The notes under the pieces are model-generated. The model saw only the letters and a program-made list of their open reading frames with translations. It was not told where the DNA came from and did no database searches. A stretch of 64,000 nt of DNA from Pseudomonadota bacterium. Its GTDB lineage: Bacteria; Pseudomonadota; Gammaproteobacteria; Burkholderiales; Rhodocyclaceae. The translations under genes and the position numbers were made by a program. Where the stretch lies: the NCBI GenBank assembly GCA_018241725.1, contig JAFEDI010000078.1, positions 1 to 64,000 of the forward strand, given 5' to 3'. This document shows positions 31,953 through 43,338 of this stretch, piece after piece; the stretch's first letter is position 1; the number at the start of each line of letters is the position of its first letter.

Positions 31953-33116
31953 TCAGTGCAGGACGCGCCCGTCGCGGCCCAGCACGGTGAGGTCGACAAA
32001 GCGTGATCCGTTGTGATTGGTCGGTGTGTAGGTGACACGATAGCCGCCGACATCGATGCTGCCGCCTTCGAGTACCGATACCATCTTCTCTCGACTGGGT
32101 TCCTTGCCCGCCTTTTTGAGCGCCTCGCCGACCACCTTGGCATTGATGTAGCCTTCGATGCCGTAGTAACTGTAATTGCTGTGTTTGGCGGATGCTTGTA
32201 ACGCCTTCTGATACTCCTTGACGATGGATTGTGTGTCGTTCCAGGGGTAGGGCATGACCTGGGAGATGCCAATGCCGTGCGCATCCTTTGCGCCCAGTTC
32301 GCTTACCAGCAGATCGGCTCCGATGGGTGACAACGTCGAGAACTGGGGCATCTGCCCGGCCTTGCGCATTTGCCGGATGAACTCGGCGCTGGGCTTGTAA
32401 AGGGTTGCCATGATGACAGCCTGAGGGTCCGTCTTGGCGATCTGGGCGACGGCGGGACCGACATCGAGTGAGTTGCGTTCGATCGAGCCGACGGCGACTG
32501 GCTTCAGCTTGTGGTGGGCCAGCGTAGCGCTCACACCTTCCAGCCCCGACTTGCCGAATCCATCGTTCTGGTAGAACACCGCAATGTTGGTGATCCCCAG
32601 GCCGACGAGGTGATTGACGATGGCCTCCGTTTCGTCGGCATAGCTGGCGCGCAGGTGAAACATGTAGCGATTGACCGGACTGCGCAGGCTGCCGGCTCCG
32701 CTGATGGTGCCGATCAGGGGCACCTTGGCTTCGCTGAACACCTTCATGGCTTCCGTGGTCGGGGACGACCCATAGAAGGCCATCAGTGCGAAAACCTTGT
32801 ACTCGTTGATGAGCTTGCGGGTATTGGCAACGGTCTTATCCGTTTCGTAGCCGTCGTCGAGGGCGACCAGCTCTATCTTTCGGCCGTTGATGCCGCCAGC
32901 AGCGTTCAGTTGTGCGAAATAGGCTAGGGCGCCCTCCTTCATTTCCTTGCCGTAAGCGCCATTGGGACCGCTGAAGGGGGCAGACATGCCCAGCGTAATG
33001 GTGGTGTCTCCTACGCCTGGATCGGCTGCCTGGGCTGGTGTCCCTGACGCCAGCATCAAGCCGGCGCCAATACAGGTGATCAGTTTCTTAATGGTGTGGA
33101 AGGGCATCATTGTCAT
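31953..33116 (-). CDS. Branched-chain amino acid-type ABC substrate-binding protein
   Basis: 387 residues, signal peptide ending PAQA before ADPG, then a periplasmic type I binding fold (ITLGMSAPFSGPNGAYGKEMKEGALAYFAQLNAAGGINGRKI). It resembles LivK/HAAT proteins. No permease or ATPase gene is nearby, so it is an orphan whose ligand and partners are unknown. Confidence 0.9.
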   Translation of the reverse strand: MTMMPFHTIKKLITCIGAGLMLASGTPAQAADPGVGDTTITLGMSAPFSGPNGAYGKEMKEGALAYFAQLNAAGGINGRKIELVALDDGYETDKTVANTRKLINEYKVFALMAFYGSSPTTEAMKVFSEAKVPLIGTISGAGSLRSPVNRYMFHLRASYADETEAIVNHLVGLGITNIAVFYQNDGFGKSGLEGVSATLAHHKLKPVAVGSIERNSLDVGPAVAQIAKTDPQAVIMATLYKPSAEFIRQMRKAGQMPQFSTLSPIGADLLVSELGAKDAHGIGISQVMPYPWNDTQSIVKEYQKALQASAKHSNYSYYGIEGYINAKVVGEALKKAGKEPSREKMVSVLEGGSIDVGGYRVTYTPTNHNGSRFVDLTVLGRDGRVLH

Positions 33117-33181
33117 TATTTTTTGTTAATCAAATCGGAGCCGGCCACGAGTATAGGACAAAAAAAATGCCTTTCGGAAAG

Positions 33182-33218
33182 CACACGGGCCGACGTTGAA
33201 ACAACGTCGGCCCGTGTG
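33182..33218. terminator. Strong hairpin after dnaJ
   Basis: Perfect 16-bp stem CACACGGGCCGACGTT / AACGTCGGCCCGTGTG with a five-base loop. On the minus strand a small second hairpin and an eight-T run follow (33160-33180). It ends the grpE-dnaK-dnaJ operon. Confidence 0.85.
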
Positions 33219-33243
33219 TCAGGGTGCTGCAGTGCGGCAATAA

Positions 33244-34371
33244 TCAAGCGCCGAAGAAATCCTTCACTTTGTCCATCCAGGATTTTGCCTTCGGGTTGTG
33301 ACGCTCCGCGTTGGACGATGCGATCTCATCGAATTCCCGCAGCAGTTCCTTCTGGCGATCAGTCAGCTTGACGGGGGTTTCCACTATGACGTGCACCATC
33401 AGGTCGCCGGGGGCGTGGCTGCGTACGTTGCGGATGCCCTTGCCGCGCAGGCGGAAGACCTTGGCGCTCTGGGTTTCGGCCGGAATGCGAATGGCTGCTG
33501 CACCGTCAAGCGTTGGAATCTCGATCTCGCCGCCCAGCGCCGCAGTCGTGAAGCTGATCGGCATCTCGCAATGGAGATCGTCGCCATCCCGCTGGAAGAC
33601 GGGGTGTTGCTTGATGTGGATCTCTACGTAGAGATCGCCAGCGGGGCCGCCGTTGACGCCGGGCTCGCCATGGCCGCTATGGCGTAGGCGCATGCCGTCG
33701 TCGATGCCCGCAGGGATCTTCACTTCCAGGGTCTTCTGGCGCTTGATCCGGCCGGCGCCGCCGCAGGACGTGCAGGGCTCGGGGATGATGCGGCCGCTGC
33801 CGTGGCACTTCGGGCAGGTCTGCTGGATCGAGAAGAAGCCCTGCTGGATGCGCACCTGACCGGCGCCGCCGCAGGTGGGGCAGGTTTTGGGCTGAGTGCC
33901 CGGCTTGGCGCCGCTACCATGGCAGCTGTCGCATTCCTCGAGGGCGGGAATGCGGATGGTTTTCTCGGCGCCGCGGGCGGCTTCCTCGAGGGAGATCTCC
34001 AGGTTGTAGCGCAGGTCGGCGCCGCGATAGACGTTGGAACGCCCGCGTCCGCCGCCACCACCGAAGATGTCGCCGAAGATGTCGCCGAATGCGTCGGCGA
34101 AGCCTTCGAAGCCCTGGCCACCACCACCGCCGCTGCCCATGGATGGATCCACGCCGGCATGGCCGTAGCGGTCATACGCCGCGCGCTTGTTGCTGTCAGT
34201 GAGGATCTCGTAGGCCTCCTTGACCTCCTTGAACTTCTCCTCGGCTTCCTTGTTGTCCGGGTTGCGGTCCGGGTGGTACTTCATGGCCAGCTTGCGGTAG
34301 GCCTTTTTCAGTTCATCCTCGGAGGCGTCGCGATTGACGCCGAGGATCTCGTATAAATCCCGTTTCGCCAT
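33244..34371 (-). CDS. dnaJ: Chaperone DnaJ
   Basis: 375 residues, Hsp40 co-chaperone of DnaK. The J domain has the HPD motif (KYHPDRNP), followed by a Gly-rich region with repeated GGGG, the zinc-binding domain with four CxxCxGxG repeats ([32 protein letters not shown]), and C-terminal substrate domains. Last gene of the operon. Confidence 0.98.
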   Translation of the reverse strand: MAKRDLYEILGVNRDASEDELKKAYRKLAMKYHPDRNPDNKEAEEKFKEVKEAYEILTDSNKRAAYDRYGHAGVDPSMGSGGGGGQGFEGFADAFGDIFGDIFGGGGGRGRSNVYRGADLRYNLEISLEEAARGAEKTIRIPALEECDSCHGSGAKPGTQPKTCPTCGGAGQVRIQQGFFSIQQTCPKCHGSGRIIPEPCTSCGGAGRIKRQKTLEVKIPAGIDDGMRLRHSGHGEPGVNGGPAGDLYVEIHIKQHPVFQRDGDDLHCEMPISFTTAALGGEIEIPTLDGAAAIRIPAETQSAKVFRLRGKGIRNVRSHAPGDLMVHVIVETPVKLTDRQKELLREFDEIASSNAERHNPKAKSWMDKVKDFFGA

Positions 34372-34400
34372 TTTTGGGTGCTCTGGCTATCTTGTGGAAA

Positions 34401-34442
34401 GGCCGAGCCGAGCGGCGCGCGGGGCGCCGGCATGGCTCGGCC
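34401..34442. other. dnaK-dnaJ intergenic hairpin
   Basis: Stem GGCCGAGCC (34401-34409) / GGCTCGGCC (34434-34442) enclosing a second GC-rich hairpin (GGCGC / GCGCC). No U-tract, so likely a processing or stability element lowering dnaJ relative to dnaK. Confidence 0.5.
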
Positions 34443-34476
34443 GGAACTGTCGATTCGGCAGTGATGCCGGACAGGC

Positions 34477-36414
<1,938 letters not shown>

Positions 36415-36483
36415 GAGTTTTCCTTCAGTTCGAATTCTGTTTGACATGCGCTCTGACGGGGGCGGAGCGCTGGCTTGTTACCG

Positions 36484-36511
36484 ATATGGGGATGCCGTCG
36501 CCGCTTTCAAG
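36484..36511 (-). promoter_or_regulatory. Sigma-32 promoter of dnaK
   Basis: On the minus strand CTTGAAA (36505-36511), a 13-base spacer and CCCCATAT (36484-36491): a perfect match to the heat-shock consensus CTTGAAA-N13-CCCCATNT. The -35 lies inside the last codons of grpE, about 70 bases before the dnaK start. Confidence 0.85.
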
Positions 36512-37097
36512 CAGCAGATTTGGCTTTCGACACGACCACGAGCGCCGGGCGGATAGTGCGGTCGTGCAGTAGGTAACCCTTCTGCAGCACATTGATCACC
36601 GTGTTGGGTTCGCCGTCGGCCTCGATGGCGCTGATCGCCTGATGCTTGTTCGGGTCGAACTTCTCGCCAACCGGATTGACCTCAACCACATTGGCGCCCT
36701 GAAAGGCAGAGACCAACTGTTTGAGTGTCAGCTCGACGCCCTGCTTGAAGCTTTCGAGGGTAGCGTTCTCGGTGGCGAGGGCGGCTTCGAGGCTGTCCTT
36801 GACCGGTAGCATGGCCTGGGCGAACTTGTCGGCGGCAAACTTGCCGGCCTTGGCGATGTCGTCCTGGGCCCGGCGGCGGACGTTTTCAGTCTCGGCCTTG
36901 GCTCGCAACCACGCATCATGGTGCTCGGCAGCCTTCAGTTCGGCTTGGCGGAGTTGTTCGGTAAGGTTGGGCAGGGAGTCGACACTCGGCGCATCCGCGG
37001 GCTGGGAAACGTGCTCGGCCTCAGTGCCGGCGGCGTTTTCCACGAGTTCCGGGGTCCGCGTTTCTTCTGCGTTCGGCGGGGTGTCTTGATCTTGCAT
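36507..37097 (-). CDS. grpE: Nucleotide exchange factor GrpE
   Basis: 196 residues. An acidic N-terminal tail, a long coiled coil (about 40-110; [28 protein letters not shown]) and the C-terminal beta domain with [27 protein letters not shown]. Start preceded by AAGGAG. Works with DnaK and DnaJ, next in the operon. Confidence 0.97.
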   Translation of the reverse strand: MQDQDTPPNAEETRTPELVENAAGTEAEHVSQPADAPSVDSLPNLTEQLRQAELKAAEHHDAWLRAKAETENVRRRAQDDIAKAGKFAADKFAQAMLPVKDSLEAALATENATLESFKQGVELTLKQLVSAFQGANVVEVNPVGEKFDPNKHQAISAIEADGEPNTVINVLQKGYLLHDRTIRPALVVVSKAKSAA

Positions 37098-37127
37098 GGG
37101 TAGGGCTCCTTTTTGGGACTCGCGGTA

Positions 37128-37155
37128 ACTTGGGGGCGCAGGTTAAGATTTCAAG
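37128..37155 (-). promoter_or_regulatory. Sigma-32 promoter of grpE
   Basis: Minus strand CTTGAAA (37149-37155), a 13-base spacer and CCCCAAGT (37128-37135), close to the heat-shock consensus and about 30-60 bases before grpE. No CIRCE inverted repeat (TTAGCACTC type) is present here although hrcA lies in the window. Confidence 0.8.
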
Positions 37156-37259
37156 GGGCAATTTTCATCGATGCCGCCTTGTATCCACTGTGGGTGTAAA
37201 ATTTCGTTGAATCCGGCGTGTCCCGGTCATCTTTCCAGGCTCTGGGGCGTAAAACAGGT

Positions 37260-38621
37260 ATGGAACAAGAACCCAGCAAGATCGGTAAATACAAGCTGCT
37301 CCGCGAGGTGGGGCGTGGCGCTACGGCAACTGTTTATCTGGCCGAGCACCCCCAGTACCCGGAGCCGGTTGCCCTCAAGCTGATCCGTTTCGATGACAAG
37401 TCGAAGGACGAGGCGAAGTGGAACCGTCGGCTGCTCAAGCTGTTGAGAGCGGAGATGGATGTGTCCCGTCGTCTGGACCACCCGAACATCATCAAGATCT
37501 TCGATACGGCGGTCGAGAAGGACTACGCCTATATCGTCATGGAGTACTTCCCGGGCACGACGCTGGAGCCGTATTGCACTTTTCAGAATCTTTTGCCGCA
37601 GCACAGGACGATCGGAATCATCTTCAAGTGCTGCATGGCACTGGATTACGCCTATCGCCAGGGCATCGTACATCGGGACATCAAGCCGGCCAATATCCTG
37701 ATCGACGAGCAGGACAACATCAAAATTACGGATTTCGGGCTTGCCCTCAATATCAGCAAGAAGAGCGAGTCCGACTCGACCTTCATCATGGGGGTTGGCT
37801 CTCCGGCTTACATGAGCCCGGAGCAGATTAAAGGTTACCCGCTGAATCAGAAGACCGACCTGTTTTCGCTCGGGGTCGTGCTCTTCCACATGTTGACGGG
37901 GCGCCTGCCGTTCCGTGCCAAGAATCCGGCCCAGTTGATCTACAAGATCCTGAATACCGAGCCTCCGCTCGTCTCGCAGATCAACGCAGATTTGCCGGAG
38001 CAATTGGATACCGTCATCCGAAAGGCGCTTGAGAAGGATCTGTATTCCCGCTACAAAAATGGCGCAGACTTTGCCAAGGACTTGTCAGCCGTCAGGTACA
38101 AGATCCTCGACGACACGAGTTTGCCGCAAGATACAACGCGCTTTTCAATTTTGCGAAAAATGCCGTTTTTTGTGGAGTTCGAAGATGTGGAAATCTGGGA
38201 GATTCTGCGTATTTCCCGCTGGCGCAAGGTAGATTCGAACACTTTATTGATGCGGGAAGGAGATTCTGACCAGCGTTTCGGAATCGTCATCGACGGGCGT
38301 GTGGAGATTTCCGTCGATGGGCATCGCGTCAGCGAGTACGGCTACGGCGAGGTGTTTGGTGAGCTGGCCTATCTCGACCAGCAGGACCACAAACACATGA
38401 ATACGGTGGTCACGACAACGTCCACCGTGTATCTGGAGTTGAATCCGGCTTCATTGTCCCTGGCGACGGATGAATGCCAGGAAGCATTCCGTTCGAGGCT
38501 CGTTACCGTCATCGCACGTCGTCTGGGGCAGGCTCAGCGGGATCTGGCGCAGAATGGGCCGCCCGCAGAGCGCATCACGGCGAGCGGTTTCGGGATGGAA
38601 CTTCAGTTGGTAGATAACTGA
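37260..38621 (+). CDS. Ser/Thr protein kinase with C-terminal cyclic-nucleotide-binding-like domain
   Basis: 453 residues. The Hanks-type kinase domain covers residues about 10-270: Gly loop VGRGATATVYL, ATP lysine in ALKLI, catalytic loop HRDIKPANIL, DFG in ITDFGLAL, and the APE-like SPEQIKG. Residues about 310-430 form a CRP-like cNMP-binding fold (FGIVIDGRVEISVDGHRVSEYGYGEVFGELAYLD). No transmembrane helix. Start ATG at 37260. Divergent from grpE. Allosteric control by a nucleotide is inferred. Confidence 0.9.
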   Translation: MEQEPSKIGKYKLLREVGRGATATVYLAEHPQYPEPVALKLIRFDDKSKDEAKWNRRLLKLLRAEMDVSRRLDHPNIIKIFDTAVEKDYAYIVMEYFPGTTLEPYCTFQNLLPQHRTIGIIFKCCMALDYAYRQGIVHRDIKPANILIDEQDNIKITDFGLALNISKKSESDSTFIMGVGSPAYMSPEQIKGYPLNQKTDLFSLGVVLFHMLTGRLPFRAKNPAQLIYKILNTEPPLVSQINADLPEQLDTVIRKALEKDLYSRYKNGADFAKDLSAVRYKILDDTSLPQDTTRFSILRKMPFFVEFEDVEIWEILRISRWRKVDSNTLLMREGDSDQRFGIVIDGRVEISVDGHRVSEYGYGEVFGELAYLDQQDHKHMNTVVTTTSTVYLELNPASLSLATDECQEAFRSRLVTVIARRLGQAQRDLAQNGPPAERITASGFGMELQLVDN

Positions 38622-38628
38622 CCCGGAG

Positions 38629-39078
38629 TCATGGAGCGGGGCTGCCGAGATTTGCGTGGGCCCAATGCTGGATATCCTGACGGCCAATGGCTCCGGAATG
38701 TCGCGCAAGCTCCCTGCCTTTTTGCATGAGAACCAGCGTCGGGATGCTGCGGATGCCGAAGCGTGCCGCCAGACCGGGTTCTTCCTCCGTATCGACTTTG
38801 CCGAGCCGGATCTGGGGTTCAAGGACTGTTGCTGCAGCTTCGAACGAAGGGGCCATGCTGCGACATGGTCCGCACCAGGGAGCCCAGAAGTCCACTAGCA
38901 AAGGAATGTCGCTGTGTTCTGCGTGAGCAGAAAAATTGCTTCTTGTCAGATGGATCGGGTGCCCAGTAAAAAGGGCGCCTTTGCATTTGCCGCAATGTCC
39001 GGCGTCTCGTAGGCGTATTGCGGGCATGCGGTTGAGTGCGTTGCAATGGGGGCAGGCGATCAGCAAAGGGGCGCTCAT
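38629..39078 (-). CDS. trxC: Thioredoxin 2 with zinc ribbon
   Basis: 149 residues. The N-terminal zinc motif CPHC...CGKC (residues 9-32) is followed by a thioredoxin domain with WCGPC near residue 68 and GIRSIPTLVL. This architecture defines TrxC, a cytoplasmic oxidative-stress thioredoxin. Convergent with the kinase gene. Confidence 0.95.
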   Translation of the reverse strand: MSAPLLIACPHCNALNRMPAIRLRDAGHCGKCKGALFTGHPIHLTRSNFSAHAEHSDIPLLVDFWAPWCGPCRSMAPSFEAAATVLEPQIRLGKVDTEEEPGLAARFGIRSIPTLVLMQKGRELARHSGAIGRQDIQHWAHANLGSPAP

Positions 39079-39233
39079 GGCAGGGCTCCGGATGGGTTCG
39101 GCTTACATTGGGGAGCAATCCGGGGTTTCAAGTGGTGACGAGTGGATATATTGTGAAAATCTAAAGTTCCACTAAATTCGGCCGAAATCCAGCTTGTATC
39201 GCAACATCTGTGCGAGGCGGAGGGAGGTGGCGC

Positions 39234-39758
39234 GTGGGTCGGGGCAGCACATACGGGATCAGTCGGGTCGATAACGAAACCAGTCGTACCCATGGTTGGC
39301 TGGTGACGATCCAGCGGCGCGGCGTGATCTATCGCAAGCACTTCAGCGACGGCGTCTTCGGCGGGCGGCAGCGTTCGTTCGTAGCTGCAAAAGCGTATCG
39401 GGACGAAATCATCGCCGCCCATCCACCGCTGTCGATGCAGGAATACTCCAACATCGTCAAGAAGAACAACCGTTCGGGTGTCGTGGGAGTGTGCAGATAC
39501 TGTGCATCCGAAACCCGCGATCTGCCTGAAGAAAAGCAGCGCTGGTTCTGGGTGGCGTCGTGGCCCTTGCCGGATGGGAAGCGCAAGCGAGTCAAGTTCT
39601 CCGTCAAGAAGTACGGCGAAGACGGCGCCTTCCAGATGGCCATGGACGCCAGGTCGGCGGCGCTTGGCAAACTGGTCGGTGCCTTCGATCCCGGGGCTGT
39701 GCGGCGCAAGCCACTCAGGCGCCATACGGCGGTCGTGGGCTCTGCTACTTCGCGCTGA
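39234..39758 (+). CDS. AP2-like domain protein
   Basis: 174 residues. N-terminal YGISRVDNETSRTHGWLVTIQRRGVIYRKHFSDGVFGGRQRSFVAAKAYRDEII has the beta-sheet-then-helix pattern of AP2/integrase-DNA-binding-like domains, and a second related module (KKNNRSGVVGVCRY...WVASWPLPDGKRKRVKFSVKKYGEDGAFQMAMDAR) follows. DNA binding is inferred. The GTG start at 39234 is chosen for its GGAGGGAGGTGG site and family-like N terminus; 39210 is the alternative. Confidence 0.75.
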   Translation: MGRGSTYGISRVDNETSRTHGWLVTIQRRGVIYRKHFSDGVFGGRQRSFVAAKAYRDEIIAAHPPLSMQEYSNIVKKNNRSGVVGVCRYCASETRDLPEEKQRWFWVASWPLPDGKRKRVKFSVKKYGEDGAFQMAMDARSAALGKLVGAFDPGAVRRKPLRRHTAVVGSATSR

Positions 39759-39767
39759 CTTCTGCAG

Positions 39768-40112
39768 CTAATCCTTGTCGCCCAGGGCCATGCTGACCAT
39801 CCAGGTCAGCAGGCTGTAAAGCAACGCGCCCAAGAACGCCGTCGGAAAATCTGGCACGACGAAGCCGTGCACCAGACCGGACACGAACCAGAACATCAGG
39901 GCGTTGATGACCAGCGTGAACAAGCCGAGGGTCAGGATCGTGATCGGCAGGGTCACGATAATCAGGATCGGCCGGATGATTGCGTTCACAAAGCCCAGCA
40001 GGAGCGCACTCACCAAGGCGGCGGAATAGCTGTCGACGTGGATGCGGGTGAGCACTTCCGGGATCAGTATCAGCGCGACCGCGTTGAGCACCCAGCGTAA
40101 AAGGAGCTTCAT
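39768..40112 (-). CDS. Phage-holin-family-4-like (YvlD) membrane protein
   Basis: 114 residues with four hydrophobic segments. The motif GFVNAIIRPILIIVTLPITILTLGLFTLVINALMF is diagnostic of the YvlD/PF04020 family. Despite the family name it is a chromosomal membrane protein and not part of the inserted phage-like element. Start at 40112 with AAGGAG upstream. Confidence 0.9.
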   Translation of the reverse strand: MKLLLRWVLNAVALILIPEVLTRIHVDSYSAALVSALLLGFVNAIIRPILIIVTLPITILTLGLFTLVINALMFWFVSGLVHGFVVPDFPTAFLGALLYSLLTWMVSMALGDKD

Positions 40113-40155
40113 GATTGTCCGTTTCTGCCGCGGCTGGCCGGCGTGCCGATTGTGG

Positions 40156-41256
40156 TCATGATGCTGCGCCCATGGCGCGGGCGCGCTCCGTCTGGCGGGC
40201 CAGCGCATCCCGGTCCGGGCTCGCTTCGTCGAGCCAGTAACCCAGCTGGCGGAGGCTCAGCTTCATCAAGGTTTCGATCCAGTCCTGGCGTTCGTTCAGG
40301 CAGGGGATGTAGCTGAAGCGCTGGCCACCGGCGTGGAGGAAGGCCTCCCTGCATTCCATGTTGATTTCTTCGAGTGTCTCGAGGCAGTCAGACACGAAAC
40401 CCGGGCACATGACATCCACGGATGAGGCTGTCTTGTTGCGCGCCAACTGCTCCAGCGTGGGCTGCGTGTATGGGGTGAGCCACTCGGCCTTGCCGAAGCG
40501 CGACTGGAAGCTGACGATGACGCGCTCCTCCGGCAATTGCAGAGCCTCGCGCAGCAGGCGGGCGGTCTTGTGGCACTCGCAGTGATAGGGGTCGCCCAGA
40601 TCCAGCGACCGGCGAGGAATGCCGTGGAAGCTGAGAACGAGCTTGTCGGCTTGCCCCTCTTTCTTCCAGTGGTCGCGCACCGACTGGGCCAGGGCTGCAA
40701 TGTAGCCCGGGTCGTCACCGAAGCTGCGTACGTAGCGGATTTCCGGAAGGTTACGCCAATGGCGCAGGCAGTCGGCCACGTCGTCGATGACCGTCGCGGT
40801 CGTGCTGGCGGCGAACTGAGGGTAGAGCGGGACGACAAGGATGCGGTTGCAGCCGGCGCTGCGCAGTGCATCGAGCTGCTTGCGGATGGACGGTTGGCCG
40901 TAACGCATGGCCCAGCTCACCTGCAGGTTCGGCTGGCCCGCGTGGGTCAGGAACCCGGCCAGCAGCTTCGCCTGCTTTTCGGTGTGGACCTTGAGCGGCG
41001 AGCCTTCGTCGGTCCACACGCTGGCGTACTTGGCGGCAGATTTTGCAGGCCGGGTACGCAGGATGATGCCGTTGAGGATAGGCCACCAGATGAGGCGTGG
41101 AATCTCGACGACCCGCGGGTCGGACAGGAACTGCTTCAGATAGGGCCGAAGGGCGTCGGCGCTTGCCGCGGCTGGGGTGCCGAGATTGACCAGCAGGATG
41201 CCGATGCGGGGTATCTGGCCATGGGTATGGGCTGGCTCCTGCCAGTATCGGGGCAT
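40156..41256 (-). CDS. hemH: Ferrochelatase
   Basis: Inserts Fe(II) into protoporphyrin IX. 366 residues. LLVNLGTPAAASADALRPYLKQFLSDPRVVEIP, the catalytic His in LSFHGIPRRS near residue 210 and QSRFGKAEWLTPYT are present. Lies directly downstream of hrcA on the minus strand. Confidence 0.96.
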   Translation of the reverse strand: MPRYWQEPAHTHGQIPRIGILLVNLGTPAAASADALRPYLKQFLSDPRVVEIPRLIWWPILNGIILRTRPAKSAAKYASVWTDEGSPLKVHTEKQAKLLAGFLTHAGQPNLQVSWAMRYGQPSIRKQLDALRSAGCNRILVVPLYPQFAASTTATVIDDVADCLRHWRNLPEIRYVRSFGDDPGYIAALAQSVRDHWKKEGQADKLVLSFHGIPRRSLDLGDPYHCECHKTARLLREALQLPEERVIVSFQSRFGKAEWLTPYTQPTLEQLARNKTASSVDVMCPGFVSDCLETLEEINMECREAFLHAGGQRFSYIPCLNERQDWIETLMKLSLRQLGYWLDEASPDRDALARQTERARAMGAAS

Positions 41257-41267
41257 GTCGGCTTTCG

Positions 41268-42296
41268 TCAGTTGTGGCCCGAAAGGGCGCTGGTTAGGAG
41301 GCGGGCGGTCACATCGACGATCGGAATCACCCGCTCGTAAGCCATGCGGGTCGGGCCGATGACGCCGACGGAGCCGACCAACTGCCCGTCTACTTCATAA
41401 GGTGCGGTGATGACGCTGCAGTCGTCGAGGGGGCTCAGCCCGCTCTCGCCGCCGATAAAGATCTGCACGCCCTGGGCGCGATTGGAGATGTCGAGCAACT
41501 GCATGAGGCCGGTCTTCTGTTCGAACAGCTTGAAGAGTTCGCGCAGGCGGGCCATGTTGGAAGACAGGTCTTCCGCATCGAGCAGGTTGGTTTCGCCGGA
41601 GATCACGTAGGTGCTCTGGGTTTCCTCGAGGGCTTCGCTGCCAGCCTCGACGGCTGCGCTCATGAGGTCGGTCATGTCGGAGCGGAGTTGCTTGAGCTCG
41701 TCCTGGATGCGCGTGCGGATCTCGGGAAACGCCAGGCCGGCAAAGTGCTGGTTGAGGTAGTTTGCAGCGGTGACCAGCTCGGCCGGGTTGTAGTGGCGCT
41801 TGGTGAACAGGATGCGGTTCTGCACGTCGCCACCGGTGGTGACGAGGATCAGCAGGACACGGGTTTCCGACAGGCTGACAAACTCGATCTGGCGGATCTT
41901 GATGGCGTCCTGCTTCGGGGAGATCACGACGCCGGCAAAGTGTGTAAGGCCCGACAGCAGCTGAGAGGCGGCGTTGATGACCCGCTGCGGCTCGCCGGGC
42001 TGGATCTGGCCCTTGATCTCCCGCATCTGGCCCAAGTCGATGGGCTGCACCGTGAGCAGGCTGTCGACGAAGAAACGATAACCGCGCGCAGTGGGTACGC
42101 GGCCGGCCGAGGTGTGCGGGCTGGTGATGAAGCCCAGTTCTTCCAGGTCCGACATCACGTTGCGCACCGTTGCCGGGGACAGCTTGAGGCCGGAATGGCG
42201 CGACAGGGCACGCGAGCCAACCGGCTGGCCTTCGGCGATGTAGTGCTCCACAAGGGTCTTGAGGAGGATTTGCGAACGTTGATCGAGGCTGGTCAT
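41268..42296 (-). CDS. hrcA: Heat-inducible transcription repressor HrcA
   Basis: 342 residues. Winged-helix N-terminal part ([27 protein letters not shown]... [30 protein letters not shown]) followed by the GAF-like domain. It represses genes carrying CIRCE operators; no CIRCE is visible in this window. Start at 42296; the in-frame extension to 42404 is not conserved-looking. Confidence 0.96.
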   Translation of the reverse strand: MTSLDQRSQILLKTLVEHYIAEGQPVGSRALSRHSGLKLSPATVRNVMSDLEELGFITSPHTSAGRVPTARGYRFFVDSLLTVQPIDLGQMREIKGQIQPGEPQRVINAASQLLSGLTHFAGVVISPKQDAIKIRQIEFVSLSETRVLLILVTTGGDVQNRILFTKRHYNPAELVTAANYLNQHFAGLAFPEIRTRIQDELKQLRSDMTDLMSAAVEAGSEALEETQSTYVISGETNLLDAEDLSSNMARLRELFKLFEQKTGLMQLLDISNRAQGVQIFIGGESGLSPLDDCSVITAPYEVDGQLVGSVGVIGPTRMAYERVIPIVDVTARLLTSALSGHN

Positions 42297-42427
42297 GGCA
42301 GAGGACTCGGAGAGACGCTGGGATTCTAAGGAAGGGACGCGCTCATGAGAAGCATGAATGGTGCCGGTTGATTCTGTTTTGTCTTGGTCGCCTGCGGCGT
42401 CCATGAATAATGTGGTTTAATCGGTGC

Positions 42428-43312
42428 ATGACCTGCGAGTTCAAGACGATTGCGCTGATCGGCAAGTATCAGAGCCCCGAGGTGGCTGAAGCGGTGCTTC
42501 GGCTGGCCAATCATTTGCGCGGCCTGGGGCTCCAGGTGCTGATCGAGCAGGGGACCGCCAGTTCCACTGGGCTGACGGCGGGTTTTTCCGTCGCCAGCTA
42601 TGAGGAGATCGGCGTTCAGGCGGATCTCGCGGTCGTACTTGGGGGCGATGGTACGCTTCTAAATAGTGCATGTCGGCTGGCCGAGTACGAAGTGCCGTTG
42701 GTTGGCGTCAATCAGGGGCGGCTCGGCTTCCTGACTGATATCTCACGGGAAGTCGCGCTGGAAAAGATCAGTGAGGTGCTCGAGGGGCGGTATTCGGAAG
42801 AAAGCCGCGTGCTGCTCGACGCCGAAGTGCTTCGCAATGGAAAGCGCGTGTTTCATACGGTGGCGCTCAATGATGTGGTGGTCAATAAGGGCGATCTCGG
42901 GCGCATGATCGAGTTCGATCTGCGTATCGACGGAGAGTTCGTCTATACCCAGCGTTCGGACGGCATGATCATTTCGACGCCGACCGGCTCAACGGCCTAC
43001 GCGCTGTCAGCCAATGGCCCGATCCTGCATCCGAGCGTGGACGGCATCGCGCTGGTGCCTATGTGCCCCCACACGTTGACCGCGCGTCCCATCACGCTGC
43101 CGGATCGCTGCCGCATCGAGATCGTGCTGCTGCCGCCGCACGACTCCCGCGTGCATTTCGACGGACAGACGCGCTACGACACGCGGGCGGGCGACACCCT
43201 GCAGATCACCCGTTCTCCCCACCGGGTGCGTCTGCTGCATCCTGTGGGCTACAGTTATTTCGCCATGCTGCGCGAAAAGCTGCACTGGAGTTCCGCGCCC
43301 CGCCACGGCTGA
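42428..43312 (+). CDS. nadK: NAD kinase
   Basis: 294 residues; phosphorylates NAD to NADP. GGDGT motif in VVLGGDGTLLNS near residue 75, NE/D motif as LNDVVVNKG, and the Gly-rich PTGSTAYALSANGP. Divergent from hrcA, 131 bases apart, and followed closely by recN. Confidence 0.97.
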   Translation: MTCEFKTIALIGKYQSPEVAEAVLRLANHLRGLGLQVLIEQGTASSTGLTAGFSVASYEEIGVQADLAVVLGGDGTLLNSACRLAEYEVPLVGVNQGRLGFLTDISREVALEKISEVLEGRYSEESRVLLDAEVLRNGKRVFHTVALNDVVVNKGDLGRMIEFDLRIDGEFVYTQRSDGMIISTPTGSTAYALSANGPILHPSVDGIALVPMCPHTLTARPITLPDRCRIEIVLLPPHDSRVHFDGQTRYDTRAGDTLQITRSPHRVRLLHPVGYSYFAMLREKLHWSSAPRHG

Positions 43313-43338
43313 TCCGCTCAATTTTTCTCTCTGCCTTC

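Noticed and set aside
39768-40112. Holin assignment as part of a prophage
   Set aside because: The YvlD/PF04020 family is a common chromosomal membrane family; its neighbours are core genes.
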